In this document: positions 7,857-15,822 of the stretch, one piece after another
Layout: the number at the start of each line of letters is the position of its first letter
Numbering within the stretch: position 1 is the stretch's first letter
DNA from: Bacillota bacterium
Lineage (GTDB): Bacteria; Bacillota; Clostridia; Christensenellales; Aristaeellaceae
Direction of reading: 5' to 3'
Assembly: GCA_023411395.1 (NCBI GenBank)
Contig: JAEYOV010000061.1
Coordinates: 4,035 to 68,034 of the forward strand
Length of the DNA stretch: 64,000 bases
The notes under the pieces: model-generated
The model's database searches: none
What the model saw: the letters and a program-made list of their open reading frames with translations, nothing else
Told to the model about the DNA's origin: nothing
Position numbers and translations under genes: made by a program

Positions 7857-8674
7857 AGCTGTACGACCGCATCTTCCCGCCCAAAAAGATCATATTGCCA
7901 AACGGCAAGGCGGTTTTCAAACCCCGCACCCGCGTGCCGCTGGTACTTACCCTGTTCGCGGCAGCCGTTTATTTGTCGGTGGTGATGACCAGGATCGATC
8001 TTCAGGTTTTGAGCCGCAACTGGCAGAAATTTTTTGATATCCTGATCGCCATGTCCAAGCCCGACTGGGCGGTGGCCAACAAGGTATGGGAACCGCTGTT
8101 TGAGACCGTCAAGATGTCACTTCTGGGTTCCATCATCGGCTGCACGGCGGCGCTGCCCTTTGCGGTGGCCGCATCCACCAATATCGTGAAGGCCAGGTGG
8201 GCCACCATTTCCATCCGAGTTCTGGGCTCGGTGCTCCGTACGCTGCCTACGCTGGTGATTGCGCTGCTGGCCGCGTTCATCTTCGAATCCAGGCCTTTTG
8301 CCGGCATGGTGGCCATCGCCATATTCACCTTCAGCATCGTCATGAAGATGCTCTATGAGCAGATCGAAACGGTGGAAATGGGTGCCTTTGAGGCGGTGGA
8401 GGCGCTGGGCGGCACGAAGGTGCGCTCCTTCATGTCGGCCGTGCTCCCCCAGGTGCTGCCCTATTATCTTTCCTCCTGCATCTACTGCTTTGAAATCAAC
8501 GTCCGCCATGCGTCCATCCTGGGCTATGTGGGGGCGGGCGGTATCGGTGTGCTTACAAAGCAGATCATAGGCTGGCGCGAATATGACGGCCTGGGCACGC
8601 TGCTGATCATGCTTTACGGCGCCGTGTTCATACTGGAAAATGTGAGCAAGGCCTTGCGCAGGAGGCTGGCATGA
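7853..8674 (+). CDS. phnE: Phosphonate-type ABC transporter permease (first)
   Basis: A 273-aa inner-membrane permease of the PhnE family. A cytoplasmic N-terminal tail is followed by about six membrane segments. The EAA loop (EALGGTKVRSF) that docks on PhnC is present, and the C-terminal GYVGAGGIGVLT motif is typical. The start overlaps phnC and the stop overlaps the second phnE by four bases, so all three are translationally coupled. Confidence 0.9.
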   Translation: MKLYDRIFPPKKIILPNGKAVFKPRTRVPLVLTLFAAAVYLSVVMTRIDLQVLSRNWQKFFDILIAMSKPDWAVANKVWEPLFETVKMSLLGSIIGCTAALPFAVAASTNIVKARWATISIRVLGSVLRTLPTLVIALLAAFIFESRPFAGMVAIAIFTFSIVMKMLYEQIETVEMGAFEAVEALGGTKVRSFMSAVLPQVLPYYLSSCIYCFEINVRHASILGYVGAGGIGVLTKQIIGWREYDGLGTLLIMLYGAVFILENVSKALRRRLA

Positions 8675-9492
8675 AAAACTGGCGCGACATGACCCGTGTG
8701 GAAAAGCAATACGAGAAATCGCCCCGCGCGTGGCTAGTGAAGCTGATGGCGCTGCTTGTGGTAATGCTTTTGATTGCCTGGTCCGGCCAGACACTGAACA
8801 ATGCTTCGATCAAGGGAAACAGCGCCAGCGTGGTGAAAAGCATTATTCATGGCATACTGAACCCTGATTGGTCGCTTTTCGCGCTGACGAATACGGGGAT
8901 TCCCTATTTGATTCTGGAGACGGTATGCATCGCTTTTCTGGGCACGCTGATCGGGGCCATCCTGGCGATCCCGCTGGCTTTCCTGGCATCCGATAACGTG
9001 ACGGGGAAGGCGCCGGCATATGTCATCCGCATGGTCATTATGGCCATACGTACCGTTCCCGCGTTCATCTACGGGCTGATGTTCATCCGCGCCACGGGCC
9101 CCGGCCCTTTTGCAGGGCTTTTGACGATGGGCCTTTCCTCCATCGGAATGATGGCGCGGATGTATGTGGAGGTTATTGAGGATCTGGATACCCGCATCCT
9201 GGAATCTTTGGACGCGGCGGGCTGCACAGCCTTTCAAAAGATACGCTACGGCATCATTCCGCAACTGATCTCCAGCTTCATGTCCACTGCCATTTACCGC
9301 TTTGACATCAACCTTAGAGATGCCACGGTTCTGGGCTTGGTGGGGGCGGGCGGTATCGGCACGCCGTTGATATTTGCCATGAGCACATACAAGTGGGACC
9401 AGGCGGGCGCCATGCTGCTGGGGCTTATTTTGATTGTGCTCCTGGTGGAGCTTATTTCTACCCGCCTTCGGGTGAAGCTGGCGAGGGGCTGA
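8671..9492 (+). CDS. phnE: Phosphonate-type ABC transporter permease (second)
   Basis: A second, diverged PhnE permease of 273 aa with the same plan: N-terminal tail, six membrane segments, the EAA loop DAAGCTAFQKIRY and GLVGAGGIGTPL. Two PhnE genes side by side imply a heterodimeric channel. The ATGA overlap with the first phnE shows co-translation. Confidence 0.9.
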   Translation: MKNWRDMTRVEKQYEKSPRAWLVKLMALLVVMLLIAWSGQTLNNASIKGNSASVVKSIIHGILNPDWSLFALTNTGIPYLILETVCIAFLGTLIGAILAIPLAFLASDNVTGKAPAYVIRMVIMAIRTVPAFIYGLMFIRATGPGPFAGLLTMGLSSIGMMARMYVEVIEDLDTRILESLDAAGCTAFQKIRYGIIPQLISSFMSTAIYRFDINLRDATVLGLVGAGGIGTPLIFAMSTYKWDQAGAMLLGLILIVLLVELISTRLRVKLARG

Positions 9493-9494
9493 CC

Positions 9495-11012
9495 ATGGCG
9501 CTAAAACTCACCGTTTACTACACTTCCGACATCCATGGATTTGTTTTCCCCACCAGCCATGCGGATGACAAAATCCGCCCCATGGGGCTGTTGGGAATGA
9601 TCCCGCAATTTCAAAAAGACGGGAACACGCTGATTCTGGATTGCGGGGATACCATACAGGGCTCTCCGCTGACGTATTATTGCCGAAAGCAGGCGCGCAA
9701 AAGCCCCATGATCCCCGTGATGAACGCGGCGGGGTACGATTATGTAACGCTGGGGAACCATGATTTCAACTTTGGCTATGAGGCGATGGGGGATTATCTG
9801 GCCGGCATACAGGCCCTATGCGTCTGCGCCAACGTAAAGGACAGGTCGGGCAGGCTGCCCATTGTCCCCTATGCGCTGCACACGCTGGAAAACGGCCTGC
9901 GGGTGGGCCTTACAGGCGTTGTCACCCATTGGGTGAACAGGTGGGAGCAGGAGAGCACCCTTTCCCACTTTGAAATCACCGATCCCCTGGCGGCCGCAAG
10001 AGAGGCGCTTCATAAACTGCGGGGCCAGGCCGACTTCACGATCTGCCTGTATCACGGCGGGGTGGAAAAGGACCTGGAAACGGGCAGGCTCCTTTCCGAT
10101 ACGGATGAGAATATCGCCTGCCGCATATGCGAGGAGCTGGATTTTGACCTGCTGCTCACAGGGCACCAGCACATGCCCTTGGAGAACAAGACATACCATG
10201 GTACCCATCTGGCCCAGCCGCCGGCCAACGCCACCCACTTTTTGAAGGTGGAGGCCAGGGAAGATGGTACCATTACATCCGGCCTGGTACCATCCGATCC
10301 CAATGTCATGCCCCCTCTGGCCAAGGAACTGGAACCGCTGAAAAGGGAATTGGACGGCTGGCTGGATGCGGCAATCGGCAGGCTCAACATGCCCTTGTGG
10401 CCGGGGGATAAGCTACACATGGCGCTTTATGGCGCGCCCATCGCGACCTTCTTCAATCAGGTGCAGCTTGACGCTTCCGGGGCGGATATCTCCTGTACCA
10501 GCCTGCCCAATCAGATGCGGGGATTTGAAGCTTTAGTCACGGTGCGGGACGTGGTGGCCACCTATGTATACGCCAATACCCTGGTGGTATTGCAGGTGAG
10601 CGGTCGGGCGCTCAAGGAAGCGCTGGAGCGCTGCGCGGCCTATTTTGCAGTTTCCCCTCAGGGGAAGGTATCCATATCAAAGGACTTTCTGGAGCCCAAG
10701 GTCGCCCATTACAACTATGACTTTTTCACCGGGATAGCATACACCTTCGATTTGAATCTTCCCATTGGGAGACGGGTTAAGAGCATTACCCGCGGCGGCG
10801 CGCCGGTGGAGGATGATCATCAGCTCACCCTTTGCATGAACAATTACAGGTCTTGCGGCACAGGCGGCTATGAGGTCTATTTGCGCTGCCCGCGCCTTCG
10901 GGAGATCAATACGGAGGTCAGCGAGCTTTTGCTTGATTATCTTTCAAAGTCCGGCTGCATCACTGTAAGCGGAGAATCGCCCCTGACCGTGCTGATGCCA
11001 GCGGAAAAGTAG
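9495..11012 (+). CDS. 5'-nucleotidase / 2',3'-cyclic phosphodiesterase family metallophosphatase
   Basis: A 505-aa two-domain hydrolase. The metallophosphatase part carries D12-x-H14, D52 in DCGD, N88-H89-D90, a histidine in LYHGG and GHQH near residue 220, the di-metal set of the UshA/CpdB family. A C-terminal 5'-nucleotidase substrate-binding domain (about 300-490) follows. No signal peptide is visible at the chosen ATG (9495, three bases after phnE, GAGGGG site), so as drawn it would be cytoplasmic, unlike secreted UshA. Placement at the end of the phn transporter operon suggests it releases phosphate from imported nucleotides or related esters. Confidence 0.87.
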   Translation: MALKLTVYYTSDIHGFVFPTSHADDKIRPMGLLGMIPQFQKDGNTLILDCGDTIQGSPLTYYCRKQARKSPMIPVMNAAGYDYVTLGNHDFNFGYEAMGDYLAGIQALCVCANVKDRSGRLPIVPYALHTLENGLRVGLTGVVTHWVNRWEQESTLSHFEITDPLAAAREALHKLRGQADFTICLYHGGVEKDLETGRLLSDTDENIACRICEELDFDLLLTGHQHMPLENKTYHGTHLAQPPANATHFLKVEAREDGTITSGLVPSDPNVMPPLAKELEPLKRELDGWLDAAIGRLNMPLWPGDKLHMALYGAPIATFFNQVQLDASGADISCTSLPNQMRGFEALVTVRDVVATYVYANTLVVLQVSGRALKEALERCAAYFAVSPQGKVSISKDFLEPKVAHYNYDFFTGIAYTFDLNLPIGRRVKSITRGGAPVEDDHQLTLCMNNYRSCGTGGYEVYLRCPRLREINTEVSELLLDYLSKSGCITVSGESPLTVLMPAEK

Positions 11013-11017
11013 AATAC

Positions 11018-11047
11018 GATTGGTTATTTCTCACAAAAGCCAATTTT
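11018..11047 (+). terminator. Weak terminator-like hairpin after the phn operon
   Basis: ATTGG and CCAAT arms around a 16-nt loop followed by TTTTG. Only five firm pairs, so it is tentative. Confidence 0.3.
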
Positions 11048-11070
11048 GCGCAGTCACTTGGGCAAAAATG

Positions 11071-11081
11071 TGGTATATAAT
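11071..11081 (+). promoter_or_regulatory. -10 region of the flavoprotein-SOD unit
   Basis: TG-G-TATATAAT (11071-11081) makes an extended -10; no good -35 box sits at the right distance. It lies 44 bases upstream of the GTG start of the flavoprotein gene. Confidence 0.4.
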
Positions 11082-11124
11082 ACGTGCCGGTGAAAGACCG
11101 GCTTACAGATGGGGAGGATGCAGG

Positions 11125-12333
11125 GTGTACAGCGTACGGGAGATAGCACCGAAACTTTACTGGGTTGGCGGCAGCGACAGAAGGCTGGAACGGTTTGAAA
11201 ACATGTTTCCCTTGACCAATGGCGTAGCCTACAACTCCTATCTTCTGCTGGACGGGAAGACGGCGCTCATCGACACGGTGGATTCCTCCATCAGCGCGCT
11301 GTATCTGGAGAATGTCACCCATGTGCTGAACGGGCGTGAGCTTGATTATCTGGTGATCAACCATATGGAGCCCGACCATTGCGCCAACATCGAGGAGATT
11401 GCAAGGCGTTATCCCAAGCTTCAGGTGGTGGGCAACAAGAAAACGTTCCAGTTCTTCGAGCAGTACTACAGCCTGGATCTTTCGGACAGGATGCTCATTG
11501 TGGCGGACGGCCAGGAGCTGAGTTTGGGGGAAAGCACGCTTCGGTTTTCCTACGCGCCCATGGTCCACTGGCCGGAGGTGATGTTTACGTATGAAACATC
11601 CCGGCGCGCACTGTTTTCCGCGGATGCGTTCGGCGCGTTCGGGGCATTCGCCGGCAACCTTTTTGCGGACGAAATGGACTATAACAACGCCTTTCTGGAT
11701 GAATCGCGCCGCTATTATGCCAACATCGTGGGCAAGTACGGCCCCCAGGTGCAAGCCGCGCTGAAAAAGTTTGCCGAAGTTCAAATCGCCATGATCTGCC
11801 CGCTGCACGGACCCATCTGGCGCAAGGACCTGAACGTGATCCTTTACAAGTATGATTTGTGGAGCCGTTACGAGCCGGAGCAAAGAGGCGTTGTCCTCTT
11901 TTACGCTTCCATGTACGGCAACACGGAGAATGCCGTCAGCGCCCTTGCCAACAAGCTGGCCCAGCGCGGCGTACGCGACATGCGGATGTACGATGTATCG
12001 AAGACCCATCCCAGCTACATCGTTGCCGATGCCTTCAAGTACAGCCACATGGTGGCGGGCTCGCCCACCTACAACCTGCAGCTTTACCTGCCGATGGATA
12101 TGCTTCTTCGCGACATGGCCGCTTTGGGGCTGAAAGGCCGAAAAGTCGCTTTGATCGGCAACCACAGCTGGTCCAGCGCGGCCCTCCACACCATGCAGGA
12201 GATTTTCTCGGGCATGAAGGATATGGAAATCATCGGCACACCCATGGACATCCGATCCACTTTAAAACCCCAGCGGGAGGAAGACCTCGACCGGTTGGCC
12301 GGGGCCATCGCCGAATCCGTTTTGCAGGGGTGA
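11125..12333 (+). CDS. FprA-type A-type flavoprotein (flavo-diiron protein)
   Basis: A 402-aa flavo-diiron protein. The N-terminal metallo-beta-lactamase domain carries H80-x-E82-x-D84-H85 and later H and D ligands (WPEVMF region, PLHGPIW) for the two irons. A flavodoxin domain starts near residue 258 with the FMN loop YASMYGNTEN. In anaerobes such proteins reduce O2 to water or NO to N2O with electrons from rubredoxin. The start is a GTG at 11125, 7 nt after GGGGAGG; the upstream frame has no ribosome site. The superoxide dismutase gene follows 32 bp later, giving an oxygen-defence pair. Confidence 0.92.
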   Translation: MYSVREIAPKLYWVGGSDRRLERFENMFPLTNGVAYNSYLLLDGKTALIDTVDSSISALYLENVTHVLNGRELDYLVINHMEPDHCANIEEIARRYPKLQVVGNKKTFQFFEQYYSLDLSDRMLIVADGQELSLGESTLRFSYAPMVHWPEVMFTYETSRRALFSADAFGAFGAFAGNLFADEMDYNNAFLDESRRYYANIVGKYGPQVQAALKKFAEVQIAMICPLHGPIWRKDLNVILYKYDLWSRYEPEQRGVVLFYASMYGNTENAVSALANKLAQRGVRDMRMYDVSKTHPSYIVADAFKYSHMVAGSPTYNLQLYLPMDMLLRDMAALGLKGRKVALIGNHSWSSAALHTMQEIFSGMKDMEIIGTPMDIRSTLKPQREEDLDRLAGAIAESVLQG

Positions 12334-12365
12334 ACCATTTTTCAAATTGCAAGGAGGAAAAACAT

Positions 12366-12992
12366 ATGTTCAAGCAGATTGAACTGGTTTATGCGTTTCA
12401 TGCCCTGGAACCCCACATTGACGAAACCACCATGGTGACGCATTATTCAAAGCACCATGCCGCTTACACCAACAACCTGAACGCGGCGCTGGAGAAGGCG
12501 CCGGAGCTTGACGGGAAATCCATCGAGGATATTTTGAAAAGCTTATCCAACGTGAAGGACCCTGCCGTCCGCACCGCCATACAGAATAACGGCGGCGGAT
12601 ATTACAACCACAACCTGTATTTCGGCATCCTTTCGCCCATGGCGTCAGCCGCGCCGGAAGGAGAACTGGCGGCCGAGATCAACAAAGCCTTTGGCAGCGT
12701 GGACGCGCTGAAGGAAAAGCTGACGGCGGCGGCCATGGGGCGCTTCGGTTCCGGCTGGGCCTTTTTATCGGCGGATGCCAACGGCGCATTGAAGGTATCT
12801 TCCAGCCCCAATCAGGATAATCCCTTCATGGAGGAGGGCGGCTTTACCCCCATCCTGGCCATCGACGTGTGGGAGCACGCCTACTATCTCAAGTACAAGA
12901 ACCTGAGGGCGGATTATCTGAAAGCCTTCTGGAACGTGCTGGACTGGAAGGAAGTGGCCAAGCGCTACGGGGCTGTCCGTTCCGCCAAATAA
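12366..12992 (+). CDS. sodA: Superoxide dismutase (Mn/Fe family, Mn-type residues)
   Basis: A 208-aa cytoplasmic superoxide dismutase. Metal ligands are H26, H82 (YYNHN), D167 and H171 (DVWEHAYY). A glycine just before the second-ligand loop (NNGGG) and Q150 in PNQDNP match the manganese-type signature rather than the iron-type, though metal choice is not settled by sequence. The ATG at 12366 follows AAGGAGGAAAAAC. A larger open frame upstream overlaps the flavoprotein gene and is a shadow. A strong terminator follows. Confidence 0.94.
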   Translation: MFKQIELVYAFHALEPHIDETTMVTHYSKHHAAYTNNLNAALEKAPELDGKSIEDILKSLSNVKDPAVRTAIQNNGGGYYNHNLYFGILSPMASAAPEGELAAEINKAFGSVDALKEKLTAAAMGRFGSGWAFLSADANGALKVSSSPNQDNPFMEEGGFTPILAIDVWEHAYYLKYKNLRADYLKAFWNVLDWKEVAKRYGAVRSAK

Positions 12993-13000
12993 TGGCAGCA

Positions 13001-13035
13001 TCAAAAAAAGTCCGCGTAAAGCGGGCTTTTTTTGA
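13001..13035. terminator. Bidirectional terminator after sodA
   Basis: TCAAAAAAAGTCCGC (13001-13015), loop GTAAA, GCGGGCTTTTTTTGA (13021-13035). It serves sodA and the convergent small membrane protein gene. Confidence 0.75.
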
Positions 13036-13066
13036 TCATGAAGGAAACTGTTCTGCGGGGGAGAAA

Positions 13067-13339
13067 TCAGTAAGTGAAATTGGTTAAAAGCGTGTTCAGT
13101 GCGCTTTGGCATGCAATCATGGCAATGACTGCCCAGGCAAGACTTACAATGCCAATGACAAGGCCGGCAATAGCCATGCCCCGGCCGCCCTCGCCGGTAA
13201 CGGCGATTTGGTTTTTGCCCACCACCGACAGAACAAGCCCTACAATGGCCACGATTCCGTAATAGGGGAGAATCAGGGAACATAGGGAGACTACGAATCC
13301 CGCAATGGCCAGACCGTTGTACTTGACACCTTGCTGCAT
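13067..13339 (-). CDS. Small membrane protein, DUF4190-like
   Basis: A 90-aa protein with two hydrophobic helices (about residues 10-35 and 52-75) separated by a charged loop with GEGGRG and a repeated G-L-A-I-A-G element; this twin-repeat pattern is that of DUF4190 proteins. Function is unknown. The ATG at 13339 is chosen since GGAGG lies 8 nt upstream; an ATG 15 bases earlier overlaps that site. It has its own promoter. Confidence 0.7.
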   Translation of the reverse strand: MQQGVKYNGLAIAGFVVSLCSLILPYYGIVAIVGLVLSVVGKNQIAVTGEGGRGMAIAGLVIGIVSLAWAVIAMIACQSALNTLLTNFTY

Positions 13340-13397
13340 GCTGCAATCCTCCATACTGCTAATTGATGATGGCCGAACAAGTGCTTGAATGGCTAAA

Positions 13398-13426
13398 ATT
13401 ATACAGGAATATATGGAAAAGCGCAA
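13398..13426 (-). promoter_or_regulatory. Promoter of the DUF4190-like gene
   Basis: Minus strand: TTGCGC, 17-bp spacer, TATAAT (complement at 13398-13403). The leader of about 50 bases ends in the GGAGG site. Confidence 0.55.
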
Positions 13427-13593
13427 CATTTCCTCCCTCAGTATGCAGAATTTCCCCGAAAACACACACGGTTCAGGAATGCGTTGTAACTGAACGGTGG
13501 ATAAAAATCCCGTATGCCCGGGTCCATTCGGGGAAAAGGTAAGGAAGAATATGAAAACCGGGCAGATTGTATGCGGGCGAGAGGAGCAATTTC

Positions 13594-14457
13594 TTGCACG
13601 GGTATTTTGAGGGATGGTATTTTAAGCAGCAGGCGGAGCAGGGAACGCTTGCCCTGATTCCCGCCATGCACCGGGACGCCCGGGGAAACCGCTCCGCTTC
13701 CGTTCAAATCGTGACGGAGGATGCAGCGTATTGTGTGGACGTACCGTGGGACGCGTTTCATTTGGACAGGCGCGGTATGCGCATTACCGCGGGCAACAGC
13801 CTGTTTTGCGCCGATGGCATCCGGCTTGATATCCGCACCGGTGACGTCACGGTACACGGGAATGTGGCTTTCGGGCCGCTTTCGCCCATACGGTATGACA
13901 TCATGGGCCCTTTCCGGTATGTGCCCTTTATGGAGTGCCGCCACAGCGTATTCAGTATGGCGCATGAAGTTCGCGGACGCATTACGGTCAATGGGAAAGA
14001 GTATAGCTTTAATAATGATCTTGGCTATATGGAGGGGGACAGGGGAAGGTCATTTCCCAAACGGTATATGTGGACGCAAAGCGTATGGCGGGGAAAATCG
14101 CTTTGCTCCCTGATGCTTTCCGCCGCGGACATTCCCTTTGCTGGGAAGCGCTTTACAGGCGTGATCGGCGTCGTGCTGCTTGATGGCCGGGAGTACCGGC
14201 TGGCCACCTATCTTGGGGCAAAGGCCACGCATATCGGAAACGGTGAAATTTTTATACGGCAGGGCGGATATACGTTGTCCGTCCGGCGGATGGACAACGG
14301 GGCCATTCCGCTGCGTGCGCCCGTTCTGGGCGGTATGACCCGCCTCATACGGGAGGCGCCCTCCTGCTGGGTGCATTACCGCTTTGTAAAAAATGAGGAA
14401 GTCCTTCTGGACAGAATCGCCGGCCAGGCCGGGTTTGAATACGAATACGACACATAA
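13594..14457 (+). CDS. Tocopherol cyclase-like family protein
   Basis: A 287-aa protein starting HGYFEGWYFKQQ, the N-terminal hallmark of the tocopherol-cyclase-like family (Pfam Tocopherol_cycl), with LALIPA and a central NNDLGYMEGDRGRSFP motif (about residues 140-155), all beta-rich and soluble. In plants the family closes the chroman ring; bacterial members outside phototrophs have no proven role and this organism is unlikely to make tocopherol. Start: TTG at 13594, 7 nt after GAGAGGAG; the frame extends only to a stop at 13552 and an earlier TTG at 13567 lacks a ribosome site. A terminator follows. Confidence 0.75.
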   Translation: MHGYFEGWYFKQQAEQGTLALIPAMHRDARGNRSASVQIVTEDAAYCVDVPWDAFHLDRRGMRITAGNSLFCADGIRLDIRTGDVTVHGNVAFGPLSPIRYDIMGPFRYVPFMECRHSVFSMAHEVRGRITVNGKEYSFNNDLGYMEGDRGRSFPKRYMWTQSVWRGKSLCSLMLSAADIPFAGKRFTGVIGVVLLDGREYRLATYLGAKATHIGNGEIFIRQGGYTLSVRRMDNGAIPLRAPVLGGMTRLIREAPSCWVHYRFVKNEEVLLDRIAGQAGFEYEYDT

Positions 14458-14478
14458 GAATATCGGAGCAGCCAGTTT

Positions 14479-14520
14479 TCCGGCCGGAGGCATTGAAAAA
14501 TGCGCCGGCCGGATTCTTTT
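14479..14520 (+). terminator. Terminator after the tocopherol cyclase-like gene
   Basis: TCCGGCCGG (14479-14487) pairs with CCGGCCGGA (14505-14513), with inner GCATT/AATGC and a GAAA loop, followed by TTCTTTT. Confidence 0.75.
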
Positions 14521-14629
14521 GCCCTTTCCGCTGCTTTCCTGCCCAAAGGCACTTGTCATGGCTGCCGGAATAGAATGGAATCGTATCCTCACCAACACCG
14601 GCCTTGATATCCGCAGCCTGATTTATTAA

Positions 14630-14787
14630 GCTGATCATATATTTTATATAAACCATTCCGCGCCGCAAACCGTGACCATGAACAGCAATGCGGTGGCGCC
14701 GTCACTATACCGATGAAATATGTGCGGCTTTCGGTGCAGGCTTCCGCCAATACGGGCATTGCCGGCTATTACAATGGCCGCGCCTGA
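14630..14787 (+). pseudogene. Frameshifted C-terminal remnant of a DUF6385-like protein
   Basis: Two short frames together resemble the C-terminus of the neighbouring DUF6385 protein. From 14630 one frame encodes FYINHSAPQTVTMNSN and AVAPSLYR before a stop at 14714. From 14713 the +1-shifted frame continues KYVRLSVQ, GIAGYYNGRA and a stop at 14785. The intact gene at 15823 ends HYIRLQYN ... FSAYFNAQA at the same distance from its stop. No start codon with a ribosome site and no N-terminal half are present, so this looks like a decayed paralogue. The rest of the 14458-14817 gap holds only the terminator at 14479 and no other recognisable feature. Confidence 0.45.
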
Positions 14788-14817
14788 GGGTGGCGGGAAA
14801 GGAGTCTGAATACAGGG

Positions 14818-15774
14818 ATGCCCTTTTTGCATTACGCTTGCGACGCCGTTTTTGTTTCACAGGACAGCCCGGATCAAAACGATTCTTTTTCGCCTGTTGT
14901 GTGCGTGGGTTTTTCGGAGCATAGGCTGTCCAAGCCTATGGCGCACGCCGCGTATGGTCAATATATCGGCCTTATTCAATTTCCGCCTCTGATACTGCCC
15001 GAGCATCAAAAGGTCGTCTCCGTGCGCCTGTGCATGCTGGTCTGCTCACCTTGCTCCCATGATGTATGGGTGGGTGTGTATCAAAATGCTGCCCCGTTTG
15101 ACGCAGGGACGGTAACCTACAGGACAAGGCCTGCGGCTGCCCCGTTTCCCATTGCCTCTGTAAATGTGACGCCTCGCAACCGTTTGAACTATGTGACCTG
15201 TGACATGACGGCGTTTATGAAGGACCGCCAGGGGATGCTGCCGGGGCTTGGCTTTTCCTTGATGGCCGCGGGTCATAGACCCGGAGTGGCCGCTTTTTAT
15301 GCCCAGGCGCGGGAGTATATGCCCTATCTGGAAATCACCTGCGGCCAGGACGCGGAACAACCCGGCAGTCCGGGCAGCGGTTTTTTGGAAAATGTGTTCA
15401 GGGAACGGGTGTTTGAGCTGCGCGGGATGGAGCGGGCGCTGTATAGCCCATCCCTAAATACGGCAGGCGTCAGGACCATCACCTTTTTTGTGAGGAACGA
15501 GGGTGATCATCCGCTGGATTTTCATTTGCAGTTCAGCCCGGACGGCATGGTATTTTTGGATGACAAGCAGAGTTTCCGGCTGGAGGCGGGGGAAATGAAG
15601 GCTGCGGCGCCTTATCTGTTTGGAAAATTCATGCGTGTCTGCCTGAATCCCGTTCAGGACAGCCAATACACCGCGGCCCGTGTCTGGTGCCAGGCGCAGA
15701 CGAACAATTACATGGTAAAGGGCAGCTTTCAGGAGGCGGACAGCCCAAAGGAAGGCGGCGCCTTTGCCATGTGA
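14818..15774 (+). CDS. DNRLRE-like plus DUF6385 domain surface-type protein
   Basis: A 318-aa protein of two parts. Residues about 25-180 look like a DNRLRE/jelly-roll module (YGQYIGLIQF, LPGLGFSLMA, YMPYLEITC), found in secreted or surface proteins. Residues about 200-305 match the DUF6385-type C-terminal fold (RTITFFVRNEG, MRVCLNPV ... ARVWCQAQ). There is no clear signal peptide, as in spore-coat-type proteins. The ATG at 14818 lies 13 nt after AAAGGAG, wider than usual, so the start is less certain. It heads a cluster with a second DUF6385 protein and a glycosyltransferase; a role as a glycosylated spore or cell-surface protein is inferred. Confidence 0.65.
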   Translation: MPFLHYACDAVFVSQDSPDQNDSFSPVVCVGFSEHRLSKPMAHAAYGQYIGLIQFPPLILPEHQKVVSVRLCMLVCSPCSHDVWVGVYQNAAPFDAGTVTYRTRPAAAPFPIASVNVTPRNRLNYVTCDMTAFMKDRQGMLPGLGFSLMAAGHRPGVAAFYAQAREYMPYLEITCGQDAEQPGSPGSGFLENVFRERVFELRGMERALYSPSLNTAGVRTITFFVRNEGDHPLDFHLQFSPDGMVFLDDKQSFRLEAGEMKAAAPYLFGKFMRVCLNPVQDSQYTAARVWCQAQTNNYMVKGSFQEADSPKEGGAFAM

Positions 15775-15822
15775 TTTTTCGGCGCAGACCATCCTTAAGC
15801 GCCGCCACGAAAGGAGAAGACC

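Noticed and set aside
10960..12189. 409-aa minus-strand frame
   Set aside because: Mirror of the flavo-diiron protein gene, whose motifs and ribosome site are clear on the plus strand.
11859..12365. N-terminal extension of superoxide dismutase
   Set aside because: It is an out-of-frame reading of the flavoprotein gene; the ATG at 12366 has a strong site.
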